Below the pieces are notes generated by a model. It was not told where the DNA came from. It made no database searches and was given only the letters and a program-made list of their open reading frames with translations. The position numbers and the translations under genes are program-made. A stretch of DNA of 64,000 nucleotides from DTPU01 sp963827855 (GTDB lineage: Bacteria; Planctomycetota; Phycisphaerae; Sedimentisphaerales; Anaerobacaceae), in NCBI GenBank assembly GCA_963827855.1, contig CAWHBY010000004.1, forward strand, positions 1-64,000. The letters are read 5' to 3'. The stretch's first letter is position 1; each line of letters begins with the position of its first letter. Below, piece by piece: positions 37,433-48,860 of this stretch.

Positions 37433-40104
37433 CTATTGATCCTTGATCCAGACCCTGAAGCCTCTGCCTCGCTCACCGGCCGAGCTGCGATTGGCTCGGC
37501 TATAGTAGGGGATCGCCGTCATCGCAGATCCATCGGCATACGTTCCCTTGATGACCATGGCCCCAGCCAGCAGGTCCGGCCTCCACTCGCCGGCCAGGCT
37601 GGACTTCGGGTCGAGGACCTGGGCGATGTCCTGATCCATCCGCTCGACGCAGTAGACGAGGGGGCCATATCGAATCGCCACACGTCCCTTGTCTGCAGCG
37701 ATCCTCTCGCTGGCCTTGACACGCTGGACCTTCATGGGAAGGACCAGATCGATCGTGTCGCCGGACGTCCACTGTCGGTTGACTATCGCATAGCCCTTGT
37801 CGATCGTGGGGGTCACGGCCTTCCCGTTGACGGAGATTGACGTGACGCCATTGGCGTCGGGCACACTGGAATAAAGGCCGCTCACCCCGCGATTCGGGAC
37901 ACGGACCTTGACGGTGAAGGTCCGGGGCGATGCAGGATTGAGCGTGATCAGGACCTTGCCATGCCAGGGGTAGTCGGTCTGCTGCACCACCTGGACGTCT
38001 GTGCCGGCGACCCCGTGGATCGTCACAGAGCCACCGATGAAGAGGTTGACGTAGAGGCTGTCCCTGTCCTTGGCATAGGCCCAGGTCGGCAGTGCCAGTA
38101 AGACCCTCGGTATGTTGCCGACGCAGCAGGGGCACCCATGCCAGGAGTAGCGGGGGCCGCCTCCTTCCAAGGGGTTCTGGTAGTAGAAGTTCTTTCCTTC
38201 GAGATCGACCGAGCCCAGCAGGGCGTTGTAGAGGGTCTCTTCGAGCAGATCCGCGTACCGGGCGTCGTGAGTGGTCAGGTTCAGCTTGTGCTGGAAGAAG
38301 ATCTCACCGCAACTGGAGCAGGATTCACAGTAGGCGTTGTTTCGCAGGGAGTAGTCAGGCCCGAAGCCCTCCGAGGTCTCGCCGCTGCCCACGCCGCCCG
38401 TGACGTAGTACTTCCTGTGGACGATGTTGTCCCAGAGCGACAGGACCGCACTCTGGTAGTCCTTGTCCCGCGTCTCCATCGCCACGTCCGCCATGGCGGA
38501 GTAGCAGTACACGGCCCGGACTGCGTGGCCGAGTGCTTCGTACTGCTGGGTGACGGGCAGATGGCTCTGGTCGTAGTCGCTGCCGTCTCTGCGGCAGTCT
38601 AGCAGATATTTTGCCAGGCTGATGCAGGGGGCTGCCTGGCCCTGGCCTTCCACCTCCTCGACGAGCCGGGCCAGACGCACCAGGGCCAGCTCCATCTCCT
38701 GGTGGCCGTCATACCAGGGCTTCTTGGCGCAGCACCGACGTGGGCCACCCAGCAATCCGCAAGCCTCCTGGCCGCCTTGTAGAAGCGGTCGTCCTTGCGG
38801 CCGGTCATCTCATAGTGGCTGATGGCCGCCTCGATGAAGTACCCTGCGATGTAGCCTTCGTGGCCGTCCCTGTGCTCTGGGGACCAATGCTCCATGTTGC
38901 CTAGCGTGAAGGCAGTCTGGAAATAGCCGTCCGGCTCCTGGGCAGCCAGGATCTTGGGGATCCAGTCGTCGAGGGTCTGCTTCATGGCCTGCTGTGCCCT
39001 GAGGATCTCGGGGTCGCCCTGGGCGTCGACCCTGAGGGCCATGCAGATCGCCTCGACGATGTTGAGCGGGGCGGTGTCTGCAAAGACAGCGCCCTTCTGG
39101 CCCTTGTAGGGCCTGCCTGCCAGCTTGTTGGCTGCCTCGACGAAGTTGATGATGCCGCCCGACTCCAGGTTCGGATCATTGAGCAGGGCGATGCAGTGTG
39201 GGATCCAGGTCACGATCAGGGCCTTGGTCCTCGCACTCCAGAGGGGATTGTCGATCTTGTACGACGCAGGCGAGATCGCATCCAGCGGCTCGCCAGGCGG
39301 AGTCGCCACCACCTTGACCTTCAGGGTGTCAGACCCGCTGAGGTTGCCGGACCGCGCAGTGAGCCTCAGGACCTGCTCGCCCGCAGCCGAAAAAATTGCA
39401 GTCGTGGCTGCCCTGTGGCTGTCCTCGAAGGTGACCTCTCCCGGCCCTGAGTCGCGGGTCCAGGTCAGATCCTTGGACTTCCCGTCCGCCGCAACAGACC
39501 TGACGGCCGCATCGAGCCAGGTCCTGCCCCCTATGACCACGACCCGGTCCACGCCTGCCTCGACCGAAGGGGCAAAGGCGGGCGACTTGCCCGAGTCATA
39601 GACCTTCCACTCCAGGATGCCGGTGGAGAAGGTATCGTTGGAGTCGATCTCGAGTCTGAGCTTGGTTGTCTGGACCTCATCAAAGGTCGTTGTGTTGTAC
39701 CTGTCCGCAGCCACGCCCAGTCCCGAGGGATGGGCCACAGGGACAAAGGCCGAGCCATCCCAGTGGAGCAGGCGTGACGCCGTGGGCAGCCGCACCCCAC
39801 GATGATCGTCCCACCAGTACACGTCGATCTTGTTGGTGCTGACGGCCTGGACCCAGTCGTACTGCACCCACTGGGTGCCTGTCCTGTTCCAGTTGCCGTA
39901 GGATCGGTGGCTGTCGTCGTCCGATCGTTGTGGGTCCTGACCGTCCTGCAGTGCAGCCAGCGTCGTGTCGCCGGAGACGTAGGAGCCGGAGGTTGTGGCG
40001 ACCACCGCGAGGTTGGCGGGGCCGCCGGCCTGTTGCGCCGACACCATGCACCAGGGTCCGAAGACAAGACTGGCCCAGAACACTGTGAGGTGCTTGGTCT
40101 GCAT
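37433..40104 (-). CDS. GH127-like beta-L-arabinofuranosidase, copy 1 (one frameshift)
   Basis: A secreted protein of about 885 residues after correction. A signal peptide (ending near MVSAQQ) is followed by a discoidin-like beta-sandwich (YGNWNRTGTQWVQYDWVQ, LRLEIDSNDTFSTGILEWKVYDSG) and an Ig-like region. The DUF1680/GH127 barrel then runs from about 39,250 to 37,450. The active-site region has SEGFGPDYSLRNNAYCESC and HGCPCCVGNIPR, the Cys/Glu cluster of the family. The frame shifts near 38,740 (VAHVGA to KKPWYDGHQEM), with conserved sequence resuming. AAGGAG lies 8 nt before the start. It is a tandem paralogue of the gene upstream. Confidence 0.82.
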
Positions 40105-40187
40105 CTGAGGACTCCTTGCTTATCAAGAGGACCCGGCCCCTGGTGTTGCCCTGGCCGAGTCCTCGCAGAATACACCCTAGCGCCGGG

Positions 40188-42955
40188 CTACTTGCCGCCT
40201 GCCGTGCCCTTCTTGGCGGTCTGATCACCGAACCAGACCACGGACCTCGCCTCACCCGGACCGCGCCTTCGCATGCCGGGGCCGGCAGCGTCGCGCGGAT
40301 TGCGATTGTTGCGACTGTAGTTGGGGACCGCCATCATCGCAGAGCCATCGCTGAAGGTCCCCTTGATGACGGTCACGCCCTCCAGGAGATCCGGCTTCCA
40401 CTCGGTCGCCAGGCTGCTCTTGGGATCCAGGCTCTTGGTGATGTCCTGATCCACCTTCTCGATGTTGTAGATGAGGGGACCATATCGCAGGGCCACGAGT
40501 CCTCTGTCCGCGGCGATCCTCGGATCAGCCTTGATCCGCTGGACCTGCATGGGCAGGACCAGGTCGATGCGGTCTCCTGCCTTCCAGTCGCGGGTGATCG
40601 CTGCATAGCCCCTGTCCATCGTGACCTTGGCGGTTGTGCCATTGACCGTGATGGACTTGAGGCCGCTGACCTTTGGGGTGGTCGTGTAGAGCTCGCTGGT
40701 GGTGCGATTGGGCATGCGGACGTAGACGGTGAACCGCTTGGATGTCTCTGGATTGACGGTGATGGAGACGTTGCCGCTCCAGGGATAGTCCGTCTTCTGG
40801 ACCATCTGGATGTTGGTGCCTGCGACCTTCTCCACGTCGACGGTGCTGCCGATGAAGAGGTTGACGTAGATGCCGTCCTTGCCCTTGACGTAGGTCCAGG
40901 TCGGGATCATCAGCAGGGTCCGCGGGATGTTGCCGACACAGCACGGGCAGTTGTGCCAGGCGTACCGGTCCGGGCCGCCGTTGAGCGGGTTCTCATAGTA
41001 GAAGTTCTTGCCCTCCAGGTCAACGGAGCCCAGCAGGGCGTTGTAGAGCGACTCCTCGTACTCGTCCGCGTACTTGGCGTCGTGGTAGGCGATGTTCATC
41101 TTGTACTGGAAGAAGATCAGGCCGCAGCGTGGAGCACGACTCGCAGTAGGCCTCGTTGCGGAGGGAGTAGTTGGGGCCGAATCCCTCGGAGGTCTCTCCG
41201 CTGCCGATCCCGCCGGTGACGTAGTACTTCTTGTTGACCATGTTGTCCCACAGGGACATGACCGCGCTCTGGTAGTCGTGGTCGTGGGTCTCTGCAGCCA
41301 CGTCTGCCATGCCGGAGTAGGTGTAGGCTGCACGGACCGCGTGGCCGACGGCCTCATATTGCTGCTGCACGGGCACGTGGCTCTGGTCGTACTCGCTGCC
41401 GTCCTTGCGGCAGTCCAGCAGGAACTTGGCGAGCTGGATGTAGTTGTCGCCTGCTGCCGGCCCTTCCATGTCGTTGACGAATCGGCCGAACCGGACCAGG
41501 GCCTGTTCCATCTGCTGGTGGCCGTCGTACCATTCCTTCTTGCCGGGCCCGAGATTGGCCACCCAGCAGTCGGCCAGCTTCTTGGCGGCGTCGTAGAGCC
41601 GCTTGTCCGTGCCGTTGGTCAGGGTGTAGTGGTTGATGGCAGACTTCGATGAAGTAACCGGCCACGTAGCCCTCGTGCTCACTGCGGGTGCGGGGGCTCC
41701 AGTGCTGGGCGTCCCGCGTGTCCAGGGTGAAGCGGGTCTGGAGATAGCCGTCCGGCTCCTGGGCAGCCAGGATCTTGGGAATCCAGTCCTCCAGGGTCGC
41801 CTTCATCTTCTCCTGGGCCTTGATGATGTCTGCGTCGCCCTTGGGATCGACCATCAGGGCGATGCACATGGCCTCCACGGTCTGGTGGACCCAGGCGTTG
41901 GAGAAGGGGTAGCCACGGTGCCGGCCTGCAGGCTCGCCCCTGAGCTTCTTGGCGGCCTCGACGAAGTTGTTGATGCCGCCCTCGCGGAGGTTCGGGTCAT
42001 TGTTCTTGTCGATGCAGTGGGGGATCCAGTTGACGATCAGGGCCTTGGCCCTGGCGTTCCAGAGGGGATTGTCGATCTTGTACTTCCTGGTGTACACGAC
42101 GTCCAGCCGGTCTGTGGGGGGCGGCAACACCACCTTGACGTTCAGGGTCGAGGAGCTTCTCAACTGCCCCTCTCCTGCAGTCAGCTTGAGGACGTAGTCT
42201 CCCTTGGCAGAGAAGGTCGCGGTGGTCACTGCAGAGCCGGCGTCCGCAAAGGTCACCTTGCCGGGGCCGGAGTGCTTGCTCCACTGGACCTTGGCTGCGG
42301 GGCTGCCGGGCTTGAGCATCTTGACTGCGCCGTTCAGGTAGGTCTTGCCTCCCAGCACGACGAGCCGATCGCCGCCTGCCTCGACGCCGGGCGGAAAGTC
42401 GGGGGACTTTCCGGAGTCGTAGACCTTCCACTCCAGGACGCCGGTCGAGAAGGTGTCGTTGGAGTCGATCTCGAGCCTGAGCTTGTCTGTCTTGACCTCA
42501 TCGAAGGTCGTGGTGTTGAATTGATTGCCTGCCACACCCAGACCGGAGGCATTGGCTACTGCGACAAAGGCCTTGCCGTTCCAGTACGTGAGGCGACAGG
42601 CCTTGGGCAGCCGCACGCCTTGCTGGTCATCCCACCAGTAGACGTCGACCTTCTTGGTGCAGATGGGCCGGCTCCAGTCATACTGGACCCACTGCGTCCC
42701 GGTCTTCGGCCAGTTGCCGTACGAGCCCCGGCGGCTATCCCGCGAGCTTCGGACTGCGAAGCCGTCGTTGAGGGACTCGGCCTTCGTGTCTCCGGATACG
42801 TAGGAGGCCGAGGGGCTGGCCGCCAGGGCCAGGTTCACCGCCTGGTCCGCCGGCGCAAGGCTGGGCGCCTGCTGGGCCATCGCGGCCCCCGGGAGCCAGA
42901 CCGCCAAGGCGGACAGCACGGCCACTGTGGCATAATGGTGTGACAGGGTCTTCAT
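40188..42955 (-). CDS. GH127-like beta-L-arabinofuranosidase, copy 2 (two frameshifts)
   Basis: A tandem paralogue of the downstream copy with the same order: signal peptide, discoidin-like sandwich (YGNWPKTGTQWVQYDWSR), Ig-like region, GH127 barrel. The active-site Cys cluster is NEAYCESCS and HNCPCCVGNIPRTL. Frames change near 41,645 and 41,128. The ATG at 42,955 is chosen (AAGGAG 8 nt upstream); the frame also opens from a TTG at 42,976. The C-terminus adds a short Gly/Arg-rich tail. The two copies keep the same motif spacing, so they came from one duplication and may differ in linkage specificity. Confidence 0.82.
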
Positions 42956-42959
42956 CCTA

Positions 42960-43026
42960 GTCTTCTCCTTATTCAACTATTCAACTCATAGCTCATAACC
43001 CATAACCCACAACCCGTAACCCACTC
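42960..43026. repeat. Heptamer array
   Basis: Consecutive 7-mers TCATAGC, TCATAAC, CCATAAC, CCACAAC, CCGTAAC fill the gap between the S9 peptidase and GH127 copy 2. Confidence 0.85.
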
Positions 43027-45325
43027 ACAGGGCATTTCGGTTCGGCGGCTCTATGCCCTGCAGGTGGCGCACGAAAAAGTCCTGGAGCCTTCGCTGGCCG
43101 TACTGGCCGCCCGCCCCATGGCCGCCGCCTGGCACCACCAACAGGTCGAAGTCCTTGTTGGCCTTGATCAGGGCGTCCACGAGCCGATAGGTCGACTCGG
43201 GCGGTACGTTGTCGTCCATCTCGCCCACCACCAGCATCAGGTGGCCTTCGAGCTTGGAGGCATTGTCGATGTTCGAGCACTCGGAGTACTGGGGCCCTAC
43301 GGGGTAGCCCATCCACTGCTCGTTCCACGAGGCCTTGTCCATGCGGTTGTCGTGACATCCGCTGTTGGCGACAGCCGCCTTGTAGAAGTCGGGATGGAAC
43401 AGCAGTGCGCCTGCCGCGTTCTGCCCGCCTGCGGAGGTGCCGAACACACCCACCCGCGTGATGTCATAGTAGGGGTACTTGGCTGCCGCGGCCTTGTGCC
43501 AGCCGATCCGGTCTGGGAATCCGGCATCCTTGAGGTTGTGCCAGCACACGTCGTGGAAGGCCTTGGAGCGGTTGGCGGTGCCCATGCCGTCCATCTGGAC
43601 GACGATGAAACCCAGGTCCGTCAGTGAAGAGAATCGACGCGTTCCGCTGAAGCTCTTGGGCACATATGAGCTCTGCGGGCCCGCGTAGATCTGCTCGATG
43701 ACCGGGTACTTCTTGTTAGCGTCCAGGTCCTTGGGCCGACAGAGGATGCCCCAGATATCGGTCAGGCCATCACGTCCCTTGGCAACGAAGACCTCGGGTG
43801 GCTGCCAGCCCGTTGCCTTGAGCTCCGTGATGTCCGCCTCTTCGAGCCTGCAGATCCGCCTTCCGTCGGAGGCCCTGCGAAGCTCATGCACAGGCGGCAT
43901 GTCTACGCGGCTGTAGGTGTCGATCAGGACCTTGCGGTCTGGAGAGTACTGGATGCCGTGGTTGCCGTTGCCTTCGGTCAGGCAGACCAGCCCTGTGCCG
44001 TCGAAGTTCACGCGGTAGTAGTGGATGAAGTAGGGGTCCTCGTCCGCGTTCCTGCCACAGGCCTCGAAGCAGACCTGGCGGTTGTCCTCGTCGACGGAGT
44101 CGATCGCCCGCACCACGTAGGGTCCCAGGGTGATCGGGTTCTTCAGCCTGCCTTCCTTGACGTCCACCAGATAGAGGTGGCGCCAGCCGCTCCGCTCAGA
44201 GACGTAGATCATCTCATCGGTCTTCTCCAGCCAGTTGACGAGCGACAGGCCCAGATTCTCGGTGTGGGCGGTCCAGATGAAGGTGTCGGTCTTGTCATCC
44301 ACCAGGTTTCGGACTGCGCCGGTCTGGCAGTCCACCTCGATGATCCGGTACCTCTGGTGACCGCGGTCTTCCTGCGAGAAGGCAAAGTGCCGGCCATCCC
44401 GCTCCCAGTGCAGAACCGGCATCTCCCATTCGTGCTCGAAGCGATCCACCCCGGGCTTGGTTTGCTTGCGAGACGCCACGTCCAGGAGGTTCAGCTCATA
44501 TCGGCTGAACCTGTCGCCCGGCAGGGCGTACGGCCGCGTCTTCAGTTCTGCCCGCCCTCCGCCTGAAGGCGAAGACCGGATCAGGTAGACCTCCTTGCGG
44601 TCGCCTGGCTCGACCCTCCAGGCCACCACGACCTTGGAGTCGGGTGACCAGTCGAGACGGCCGTAGGCGTTGCCCTCTTTGCCGTCCTGGGTCAGGGCGA
44701 TCTCTACGCCCCCCTCCACGGGCGAGACGTAGACATTCCTGTCCTTGACGAACGCGACCCACTTTCCGTCCGGCGATTTCAGGCGACCGGCCTCGGCATC
44801 TCCGCGCGGACCCCGGCCCCGGCCTCGCCGGCCCTCCCCTGGGTCGCCTGAGGTCCCTGCGTTGGCGTCTGCGGTCGCGGTCGCGGCAGTGCACTGATAG
44901 GAGACCAGGTCACATCTCAAGGTCTTGTCGCCTGCGGAGAACCGAACGGCCTTGCCGTCCTCGACGAACTCGACGTCCGCGAACGGCAGGCGGTCTGCAG
45001 TGCACTCCTGGCCCAGGGCCTTGGAGATCGAGGTGGCCAGCTTCTGGTGATCGAAGGCGGGCTGGCGGACGCCGGCGTTGACGTCCACCACGATGAACTC
45101 CTTGGCTCCACCCTTGAGGTCGTTGCGGTACCAGAACCGGCCGTTGTTCGCGAACCAGTGGGGAGTGATCGTCGCCTTGTAGACGCCGGGATCGGGCCTG
45201 CCAGACCTGCCGCGCCGCTGCTGAGGGCTGTCAGCAGGCTGCGCCACGGCTAGGGCGGCCCAGCCCAGGGTCATCAGGACCCACAGGGTCGGTTTGAATC
45301 GCAGGGTACGTGTCCGGGTGTGCAT
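43025..45325 (-). CDS. S9 family peptidase (dipeptidyl peptidase IV-like)
   Basis: A 766-residue secreted serine peptidase. A signal peptide (residues 1-28) and an eight-bladed propeller (about 100-500, with SPDGKWVAFVKDRNVYV and DKTDTFIWTA) are followed by an alpha/beta hydrolase domain. The catalytic Ser is in GVFGTSAGGQNAAG, the Asp in VVGEMDDNVPPE and the His in PGGGHGAGG. AGGAG lies 7 nt upstream of the start. It likely trims peptides from glycoproteins or released peptides in the periplasm. It sits 32 bp after the GH51 gene, so it is co-transcribed with the arabinofuranosidases. Confidence 0.9.
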   Translation of the reverse strand: MHTRTRTLRFKPTLWVLMTLGWAALAVAQPADSPQQRRGRSGRPDPGVYKATITPHWFANNGRFWYRNDLKGGAKEFIVVDVNAGVRQPAFDHQKLATSISKALGQECTADRLPFADVEFVEDGKAVRFSAGDKTLRCDLVSYQCTAATATADANAGTSGDPGEGRRGRGRGPRGDAEAGRLKSPDGKWVAFVKDRNVYVSPVEGGVEIALTQDGKEGNAYGRLDWSPDSKVVVAWRVEPGDRKEVYLIRSSPSGGGRAELKTRPYALPGDRFSRYELNLLDVASRKQTKPGVDRFEHEWEMPVLHWERDGRHFAFSQEDRGHQRYRIIEVDCQTGAVRNLVDDKTDTFIWTAHTENLGLSLVNWLEKTDEMIYVSERSGWRHLYLVDVKEGRLKNPITLGPYVVRAIDSVDEDNRQVCFEACGRNADEDPYFIHYYRVNFDGTGLVCLTEGNGNHGIQYSPDRKVLIDTYSRVDMPPVHELRRASDGRRICRLEEADITELKATGWQPPEVFVAKGRDGLTDIWGILCRPKDLDANKKYPVIEQIYAGPQSSYVPKSFSGTRRFSSLTDLGFIVVQMDGMGTANRSKAFHDVCWHNLKDAGFPDRIGWHKAAAAKYPYYDITRVGVFGTSAGGQNAAGALLFHPDFYKAAVANSGCHDNRMDKASWNEQWMGYPVGPQYSECSNIDNASKLEGHLMLVVGEMDDNVPPESTYRLVDALIKANKDFDLLVVPGGGHGAGGQYGQRRLQDFFVRHLQGIEPPNRNAL

Positions 45326-45357
45326 GGGGTCTCCTGTCTAGCCTGCTTGGCTGATCC

Positions 45358-48300
45358 CTAATCGTCATCCTGGAGTCTGCGTCTTGAATCGGCCTTCAGC
45401 CTGGGCACGGAGATGCGGCCGGACCAGAACTCATCCACCAGGCCATAGGCCTCAGGATCGTAGGCCTTGAGGCCCTCAGGGCCGTTGGCCGGCTTCTCGC
45501 CGGTCATGCTCAGGTCGCCGTGGGTCCCGAAGTACCACATGGCCAGCTCCGCGAAGAACTCCTGGACGTTGCTGCCTGCGTAGGACTTCACCCACTTGCC
45601 CGCCTTGAGCGAGGCCTGCCGCTGGGCCTCGAACCTCTGGCGGACCTCCCGGGGTACGCCGAAGCTCAGGATGTCGTGGCTGAACTCATGGACGCAGATG
45701 TCACGGCCGCGGTAGCGGTCCTTCTCCAGGCGCAGCAGGTTCTCCTCGCCGCACGAGGTCAGCCTGCCGCCCATGCCGCGGGTCCGCTGGTCGCGGGTCA
45801 GACCGTTGTACTCCGCGATGGGCTTGCCCTTGTCGTGCCGCCACTCGGGCAGGTCCGTGGTGACCTGATCCCTGCCGATGATGTGGAGCTCTGCGCCGGC
45901 GTCCGCCAGGTTGGCGGGCACGTTGGGCAGGTTCTTCATGATCAGGCCCAGCCGGTCATGGGCGGCAAACAAGGCCTCGTCCACGACCTCCTTGGACGCC
46001 TTGATCGGGATGCCGTGAAAGTCGAGCCGCTTGGCGAAGAAGTCCTTCTCAGGCGGGTCGAGGATCGTGATGGCGGGCCTGGCCTCGCCGGAGCCGGACG
46101 GCCGGGCCTTGAACCGGACCACGGTCAGAGAGCAGGGCTTCAGCTCCAGATTGCACTGCGGCCCCGCGACGTCGAGCGTGCCGGTCTGGGGCGTCACCTT
46201 GAAGGGTGCATCCAGGGAGTTGTTCTCTGTCAGCGAGGAGGCGGTCAGGACCGTGACTGCAGCAGGGCCCTTGACGGAGGCCGCGGCCTCGGTGCCCGAG
46301 ATCTCCAGGCTGACCGATGCGGACTCGGCAGCGGTGTTGATGGCCTTGAAGATCAGGTCCCCCGAGGCACGATCCATGCCGGCGACAGCGAACAGGGTCT
46401 GCGGCTCCGGCGCGACAGCGTCATGGATGAGCTGTCCGTCCAGGCTGCAGCGTATCCGTCTGCCGGCCAGCTCCACCTTGACGTCGTACCAGCGGTCCGT
46501 CTCGATCTGGCCCTGCCGCGGGCCTGCCTACCGGGTTCTGGTTGAACTCGAGGGCGTGCTGGGTGTTGCCCCAGCCTCCCAGGTTCCACCAGTACCGGTC
46601 CGTACCCTTGCGCCCGAACACGATCAGAAAGCCCTCGCCGCCGCTGAGCTTGCGGGCCTTGAGGGTCAGGGTGCAGTCGGTCCAGGTCTCATCACCGATA
46701 TACGTGAAGCCCTGGCCCCGTCGCTGCTGCCTGTAGACCCCGTCTGCCACAGCCCACCTGCCCCGCTCGGCCTTCCAGCCCTCTGCTGCGGTGCCAAAGT
46801 CGGAGCTGTACAGGAGCTGGCCGGATTTCTCGACCCGGACGTCCTTGAATTCCGCGGTCGCGTCCCACGTGCCCAGCCCGACCTGGCCGGCGATTGTGGC
46901 GGGCTTTGCATCCGGGAACGTCACGTCCGCTTGCACGGTGTGATCAGGCCGGCTCGCAGCCAACAGCTTCCAGAGGTAGTACGACACAGTGCCGAACGCC
47001 CGGTTGCCGTCGAAATAGATCATGGCGTGCCACGGCGGCGGGGCATTGGTCAGCTCGGTGCGGCCTTCGACGTGGCCCAGCAGGGGGGCGTAGGAGACCA
47101 TGCGGACCGCGTCCCCGTTGCGCTCGCAGCCCATCAGGAAGATGCCCTCGGCCAGAGCGGCGAGGAGGTTGCCCCGCTGCGGGCCGCCCTCCTGCGACGT
47201 CACGGCCACCTCGCCCAGGTACAAGGGCGGGAGTCTGCGATCCCTCTGATCGTATTCGTGGAACCTGGACATGAACCATCGCGGTGAGTTGTAGAAGTGG
47301 GCGTCCTCTATGTCGAAGACCGCGTTTCGCATGGACTCGCGGCCGGTCCACGACAGGTCCGCCAGATAGGTCAGGCTTGGGTATCTGGCCTTCAGGACGT
47401 CATACACGAATCTGTACCGCTGCTCGTACTCGGGCCCCTGGTTCTCGTTACCGATCTCGACGTACTTGAGCCCGAAGGGATTGGGGTGGCCGGCTGCTGC
47501 CCGAAGCGAACCCCACTTGGAGTCCGCAGGGCCATTGGCATACTCCACCAGGTCCAGGAAGTTGTCCCTGACCCAGCCCATCTCCTCCATGGGCACGTTC
47601 TCCCGCTCGCGGAAGATGCAGGTCTGGCCATCGAAGCCGACCCAGAGCGGCTCCGCGCCGATGTCTTCGATGAACTGGAAATACTCGTAGATCCCCATGC
47701 CGTTGGTCCGGCGGTAGTTCCACGGGCCCCAACGCTCCTGCCTCTCCTCGGCCGGCCCTGTGGTCAGCTTCCAGTTGTACGCGGTCTCCACTGTGCCGCC
47801 CTCGACCACGCATCCACCCGGAAACCGCACAAAGCCGGGCTTGAGGTCTGCGATCATCTGGGCGATGTCCGGGCGCAGGCCGTTGGGCCGATCCTTCCAC
47901 GTATGGACGGGCATCAGCGACACGAAGTCGAGCCAGAGGCTGCTCGCTTTGCGCTCTGCGTTTTGCGCTGTGCGTTCTGGGTTGCCGGCGACCCAGATCA
48001 CCAGGCGGGCCTTGGACTCCGTATTGGAAGCAGTCAGGCTGGCCGTGAACCGCTTCCAGTCCTTGCCGAGTCCTGTCACGGTTGCCTCGTCCGAGCAGGC
48101 TGCTCCCGTGCCGTCCTCCAGCCTGGCCTTCAGGCCTGGGAGGCCCTCGCTTGCCCGGGCATAGAGTGACAGGTTGTATGACTGGCCTTCTCGCAGGCCA
48201 ATGCCGAAGAAGCCGGCATTGGCCACGCCGATCCGGCCTGCAGCGGCGTCCTCGACGTCCAGACGGAGACAATGGGATGAGGCCTCGGTAATCCCACCGC

Positions 48301-48682
48301 TGGTCTGGAGATTCATCTTGCCCTGGGTGCCGCCGTCCTTGATCAGGGACCAGAAGGGGACGCCGTCCGTGGTGTATCCGTATCTGGAGAACCCCGAGTC
48401 GAAGCCCTTGGCGTCCACCCACTTGCCGTTGCGGAGGGCATAGCCTTCGGGCTGGCGCGAATCCTCGAAGCCGCGGTTGCGGATCAACTCCGCGTAGAGC
48501 CCGCCATCCACGCCATGGTTGATCTCCTCCAGGAAGATGCCGTACATGTGAGGGTTCACGTCGGGTCCGGGCTTGTCGAGCCGGATGCTGATCGAGGCCT
48601 TGTCTGCGAGGCAGTCAGGGGCAAACATGAGGAGGGACCAAGCCAACCATGCGAGGGCCAAGGGCGCCGAACGATACTTCAT
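45358..48682 (-). CDS. GH51 alpha-L-arabinofuranosidase fused to an HExxH metallopeptidase-like domain (one frameshift)
   Basis: A secreted protein of about 1,100 residues after correction. The ATG at 48,682 has AAGGAAGG upstream and a signal peptide. The N-terminal carbohydrate-binding sandwich (NPHMYGIFLEEINHGVDGG) leads into the GH51 barrel, with acid/base Glu in VEIGNENQG and nucleophile Glu in YLGEVAVTSQ. An LG-type insert (KDVRVEKSGQLLYSS ... WWNLGGWGNTQH) and the GH51 C-terminal sandwich follow. The frame shifts at about 46,500-46,530. The last 238 residues (45,358-46,074) are a zinc-peptidase-like domain with VHEFSHDI (HEFSH at 45,676-45,690) and a downstream EFFAE, like the anthrax lethal-factor-like (ATLF) fold. 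The fusion is inferred across the corrected frameshift, but the GH51 sandwich and the peptidase share one uninterrupted frame. Confidence 0.82.
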
Positions 48683-48735
48683 AGACTTGACCTTCCTTCG
48701 GAAGACGCGTTGCCTACAAGCCACCACGACGCTGG

Positions 48736-48764
48736 AGTATACAGGGTCACAGCCTACGCGCCAA
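48736..48764 (-). promoter_or_regulatory. Promoter of the GH51-S9-GH127 operon
   Basis: On the minus strand TTGGCG (48,759-48,764), a 17-bp spacer and TATACT (48,736-48,741). This gives a leader of about 50 nt before the GH51 start. Confidence 0.5.
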
Positions 48765-48860
48765 GGTCGTGGGCATCGACCTGCCAGTGTCCGCAAGGGA
48801 CAATTCTGCGTCTAGGCCGTTACAGAAGTGACGGCTATGATTTCAGCACAACGTGGGCCG

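Noticed and set aside
41633..42943. 436-codon plus-strand frame opposite GH127 copy 2
   Set aside because: Antisense of a glycosidase whose own frame has signal peptide, domains and ribosome site.
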